A stretch of DNA of 64,000 nt, taken from the NCBI GenBank assembly GCA_011799875.1, contig CM022303.1, positions 215,604,255-215,668,254 of the forward strand. Direction: 5' to 3'. Of this stretch, positions 60,401-64,000 are shown one piece after another. Positions within the stretch are counted from its first letter, which is position 1. Each line of letters starts with the position of its first letter. The notes beneath the pieces are model-generated. The model searched no databases. It had not been told where the DNA came from and was given only the letters and a program-made list of their open reading frames with translations. This DNA is from Thinopyrum elongatum (taxonomy: Eukaryota; Streptophyta; Magnoliopsida; Poales; Poaceae). Position numbers and translations under genes: made by a program.

Positions 60401-62820
60401 TACATTCTAGTTGTGACATATAAGCACATCGAGGAAGCATACTAAGCCCGTAGGCAAGTAAACAACTAGATCATGGTACCAACCAAATCAAGCAATGATA
60501 TATCATAGCATGACTAAGAGAGACAACATGCATTTCTATCAAGTACAACTTACACTTGTAAAGACATAGGCATGACTGTTGTACAACATGAATTGATACA
60601 CGCACTATCATCTAGTTACATTGTCACAACATCATGGAATGGTATTGATCAAGCAAGCTGGAATCATACACCACTAGCATGTATCTCTACCAAGCAAAGT
60701 CTAACAATATGCACCATCATATCGTAAATCCTAGTAATGTTATAACACATCGAAATCATACAATAAAACATGCATTCAACCTTTGAACAAGTTCTAAAAT
60801 GGAAAGGTAATAAACTAGGGTAAATGATCGCACATGATAATTACCAGAATGTAATAAACTAAGTTCTATGTCACAAGAATAAATTCTATATAGCAATAAC
60901 ATATGACCATAGCATAAAGCAACTAACCATGTGATCTAGCATGACAACATCTACACAATAAGTTAAACATCTAGGAAATTATATTCTACACAACGAACTA
61001 TAATGCACCCACTTCCAAACAACACGGCATTTCATTTGACCTCGCATAAAGAAACTATGTAACAATACGTACAAAAGAAATTATAAACGTCTATTGTAGG
61101 AATGAGATGATTCCAAACCAATAAAATAAACATGCAACATGGATGAACATGAATATGTAACTATATCTAAGATATCTCCATGCTAAACAAAACTCAAGAT
61201 ATGATGTATTTCATGATACGACAAACAAAGGGAAGCCTAGAATAATTCTATGGAAGTATATGCATGGTGGACATTCACCAAATATTTTACGCATGCAATA
61301 TAGGGCTACATGCTACACAAAAATAACACATGAGGCAATGTACAAATATAAGATAAATAAATAAAAGAATCCTTACAGCAAATCTAGTCAATGACATCTA
61401 ACACATATAATTATGAAATAAGTAGGAGCAACTCCTAGGCGTATAATGAACATATGAAAATAACATACTAACATAAAAGTCCACTGTACATAAAACCTCC
61501 ATCGATCTCGGTCAAACAACTAAAAAATATATAAACAAAAAAATTGACAGAACTAGCGATCTAACTCCACCATGAGGTTACTATGGCCATGGGAAACATT
61601 TCATATGTTGACCACAAGATTATCCGACAGACCAAAAATATAAAGACAAGCCGATGACATCAAATCGAAATATGTTTTGGACAAGCGCAGCTAACGAGAT
61701 AGATAGGTTGAAACATGATGTCTATGAGATACTACGAGTGATGTTGAGAAGGTGTGCATGAGGAATTGGATAGAGGCTCACCGAGTTGGATGGAACGGTG
61801 TGGTGAACTTGACGAACAGTGTACACGCACATGTGAAATTCTTCGCTTGTGGTCGACGGAATGCGTTCCTTCTTTCCTGAATGGATTCACCACATCGAGG
61901 GGAACCTTCTGGCGCAAGGGCATGGATGGAGATGCTTGAAGTCGCCGGGAACAAGCAGCAGCACTTTGTGGATGTATTTTGGAACAACGGAGAAGGGAGA
62001 GGACATGAGTTTCTGCGGGGTGGAAGAGGAGATCGTGGAGCATGTCTAGATATCTTCAAAACTGAAAATGATGGAGATTTAAGGGAGTTAGTGGAGGGGC
62101 TCTTTCTCTCCTGTAGGTTTTCTTCTTTGTAATGGTGTGCGTGCACGTGAATGGAGGAGGAGACGAAGCACTTGAGCATGGCGCTTGGAAGATGGCAAGT
62201 CAGAGGGAGATAACGCAAGGGAGGAGTCAAGGAGAGGGAATTAAAGGAGGAGGCAACGATGACTGTTGCCGTTTCATGTGCGTGCTTTTCCTCTGTGTGT
62301 GTATGTGAGGAAGATTAAACATTCAGCCACCACATGAAGAAAATGGGCTAAGGGCCCATGTGGAAAAGGAAATAGAGAAGGAAGAGAAAGAAAAAAAATA
62401 GTTAGCCTAAGCCCATTCGGTTTGGAAGGAAAAAAATAAAGGAGGTGGGCTTCACACAGGAATAAAAAGAAAAGATATGCTAGGGAATTTCGTCCAGAGT
62501 TTTGATGGAAGAAAAGAAATTGATTTTCCTTTAGGAAAATCTAGAGAAGGAAAAGAAGCTCAAATCATCAAACGAATTTCAGAAAAACCAAAGATAATTA
62601 GAAGGCAAATATTATAATATGTCAAAGATGACAAAATTTTAAATCCAGTTAAAAAATGAACAAAATACAAATTTAATTTAAGTTGGGATTAGATCAAATT
62701 AACTCCACCAAATTTATGAAAACTCAATTTAAGCTTTATTAACAAATAAAACAAATGAAATTTTCTCGTCCTGATTTTTGGAAAAAAAATTCTTAAACAT
62801 TCCGAGAACGGGATGTTACA
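57420..62820 (-). mobile_element. Element E: 5.4-kb non-coding insertion, probable solo long LTR or LARD
   Basis: It is flanked by CGCTA on both sides (57415-57419 and 62821-62825), and excising it rejoins the D pol frame, so the ends are certain. It starts TGTGAGAACCCGG and ends CGGGATGTTACA (TG..CA). No retroelement protein motif is present in any frame. A 60-base segment about 630 bp from its left end is shared with the LTRs of F and the block at 7031-8463, at the same offset and orientation as in F. That favours a solo LTR on the minus strand. Very long LTRs of the Sukkula/Erika type are known in Triticeae; the family here is not proven. The 59.1-61.5 kb part is AC-rich and G-poor. Confidence 0.8.
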
Positions 62821-62825
62821 CGCTA

Positions 62826-64000
62826 AGAACATTCCTGCGTGAAAACTGGGAAATATTCGCCTGGCACCTCTCACACATGCCGGGAATCCCACGCAGGCTG
62901 GCACAACACAGCCTAAACATCTTAAAAGGCTTCAAGCCGGTGAAACAGACTCTACGCCGATTTTCTGAACCCAAACGGCAAGCCATGGGCGAAGAGCTCG
63001 CAAAACTGCTGGAGGCCGGATTCATCCGCGAGATCAAGCACCCCGAGTGGTTAGCAAATCTGGTTATGGCACCCAAGAAGGACAAGTCCTGGCGGCTATG
63101 TGTCGATTTTAAAGAACTTAACAAGGCATGCCCTAAGGACCCTTTCCCCCTGCCAAGAATAGACCAGATCATCGACGCCACCGCCGGACACGACTCGCTA
63201 TGCTTCATTGACGTGTACTCCAGATACCACCAGATCAAGATGAAGGAGTCCGACCAGGGGGCAACCGCATTCATCACTCCTTACGGGCCTTTCTACTTCA
63301 ACACCATGCCGTTCGGGCTGAAAAACACAGGAGCCACATACCAACGCATGATTCAAGCATGCCTTAAAAACCAAATCGGCAGAACGGTCGAGGCGTACAT
63401 GGACGATGTGGTTGTCAAAACTAAAAACATCGACCAGCTGATAGACAACCTACGCCAAACCTTTGACAACTTGCGAGCCTATGATATACGACTCAACCCG
63501 AAAAAATGCATCTTCGGGTCCTTGCCAGAAAGTTGCTCGGATTCATCGTCTCCCATAGAGGAATCGAGGCCAACCCGGCCAAAATTAGTGCGCTATCCCA
63601 GTTCGCAATACCAACAGAGCTCAAGCATGTCCAGAAATTGGCCGGATGCGTGGCAGCTTTGAGCCGCTTCATATCTCGCCTCGGAGAAAAGGCGCTCCCA
63701 CTCTACAGACTGCTCAAAAAGACCAAGAACTTCCGATGGACAGACGAAGCAACTGCGGCGCTTGAGGAGATTAAAACACTTCTCGCTGGCAACCCTATCC
63801 TGGCCGCACCTAGCGTCGGCGAGCCCATGCTACTATACATTTCAGCCACCAATCAGGTGGTTAGCGCGGTGCTCGTCGTGGAGCGGGAGTCTGAGGGCCA
63901 CAAGTTCCAAGTCCAGAAGCCGGTCTATTATGTGTTCGAGGTACTTATGCCATGCAAATCACGATATCCCCACTATCAAAAGATAGCTTATACGGTTTTT
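62826..64000 (+). pseudogene. Gypsy RT and RNase H start of element D, second part, runs off window
   Basis: The frame from the TSD reads RTFLRENWEIFAWH, continues to the RT (VMAPKKDKSWRLCVDF, FIDVYSRYHQIKM, FNTMPFGLKN, YMDDVVVK near 63395) and shifts by one base near 63525. In the new frame KLLGFIVSHRGIE, LSRFISRLGEKALPLY and the RNase H start (MLLYISATNQVVSAVLV) are open to the window end. The first catalytic-block Asp and the YMDD pair are present. A single lesion is visible here, against several in the gag part. Confidence 0.88.

Larger units (their letters stand above)
54850..64000 (+). mobile_element. Element D: Gypsy LTR retrotransposon, continues past window end
   Basis: A 449-bp 5' LTR (54850-55298) is followed by a PBS-like site, gag, protease (to 57419), and after the nested element E the RT and RNase H (62826-64000). 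GC-rich codons set it apart from the AT-rich elements around it. The five bases before it are ATAGC. The 3' end is not in the window. LTR and gag resemble a Triticeae Gypsy family I recognise (LTR start TGAGGGAGT, leader GACACCGACATTGGTGC) but cannot name with certainty. Confidence 0.9.

Noticed and set aside
57811..62230. Possible small genes in element E (for example 61778-62230 minus)
   Set aside because: Low-complexity composition, overlapping ORFs on both strands and no domain; they may be transcribed leader of the LTR rather than genes.
1..64000. CRISPR array or bacterial-type defence system
   Set aside because: No regularly spaced short repeats and no prokaryotic genes; all content is plant retroelement or plant gene relic.

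Overview
The window is a plant nuclear segment made almost entirely of nested transposable elements. It looks like a large grass genome of the wheat/barley tribe (Triticeae). The support is the 1.75-kb Copia LTRs of the BARE1/WIS/Angela type (start TGTTGGAAATATGCCC-like, end GTTCCCCAACA-like), Athila-lineage Gypsy elements with TGATACGTC-start LTRs, and a DREB2-type transcription-factor tail like those of cereals. The species cannot be fixed from this sequence, and element family names are given from memory of LTR ends, not from a database search. No intact protein-coding gene, rRNA, tRNA or CRISPR array was seen.

Layout. 1-7030: BARE1/Angela-type Copia element (5' LTR cut by the window edge), inserted in a 1.4-kb piece of a long Gypsy-type LTR (7031-8463). 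8622-9033: fold-back MITE. 9091-9321: 115-bp tandem duplication. 9392-about 11000: decayed PIF/Harbinger element. 11484-11673: relic of a short-chain dehydrogenase gene. 11679-18084: complete Copia element with two 0.98-kb LTRs and a TACGC target duplication. 18538-19917: chimeric pseudogene joining a NAC domain to a DREB2 C-terminus. 19918-21932: no gene seen.

22698-33963 is a minus-strand chromovirus (element F) with a 2.26-kb solo Copia LTR (30903-33163, duplication CAAGT) in its leader. Its right LTR is broken by a truncated Athila-lineage element A (33964-36865). Next comes a short F-LTR piece (36866-36933), then element B (36934-43963), a Gypsy-like element without pol that carries a decayed ORF of unknown function. 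Element C (43964-54849) is a minus-strand Athila-lineage element inserted in the 3' LTR of B. C itself holds a solo Angela LTR (47621-49374, duplication GGCAC) and is cut by element D (54850 to beyond 64000), a plus-strand Gypsy element. D is split inside pol by element E (57420-62820), a 5.4-kb non-coding insertion with TG..CA ends and duplication CGCTA.

The most notable structure is a two-level nested junction found twice. The C-in-B boundary (duplication GTGGG) and the B-in-F-LTR boundary (duplication CTCAT) occur at 36929-43963 as the left side of the nest, and at 21933-22702 as its right side, in an order that a single simple insertion cannot give. This points to unequal LTR recombination or tandem duplication of F, reintegration of a circular molecule, or an assembly error. 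The second is the NAC/DREB2 chimera. All element coding regions carry stops or frameshifts, so activity from this locus is unlikely.
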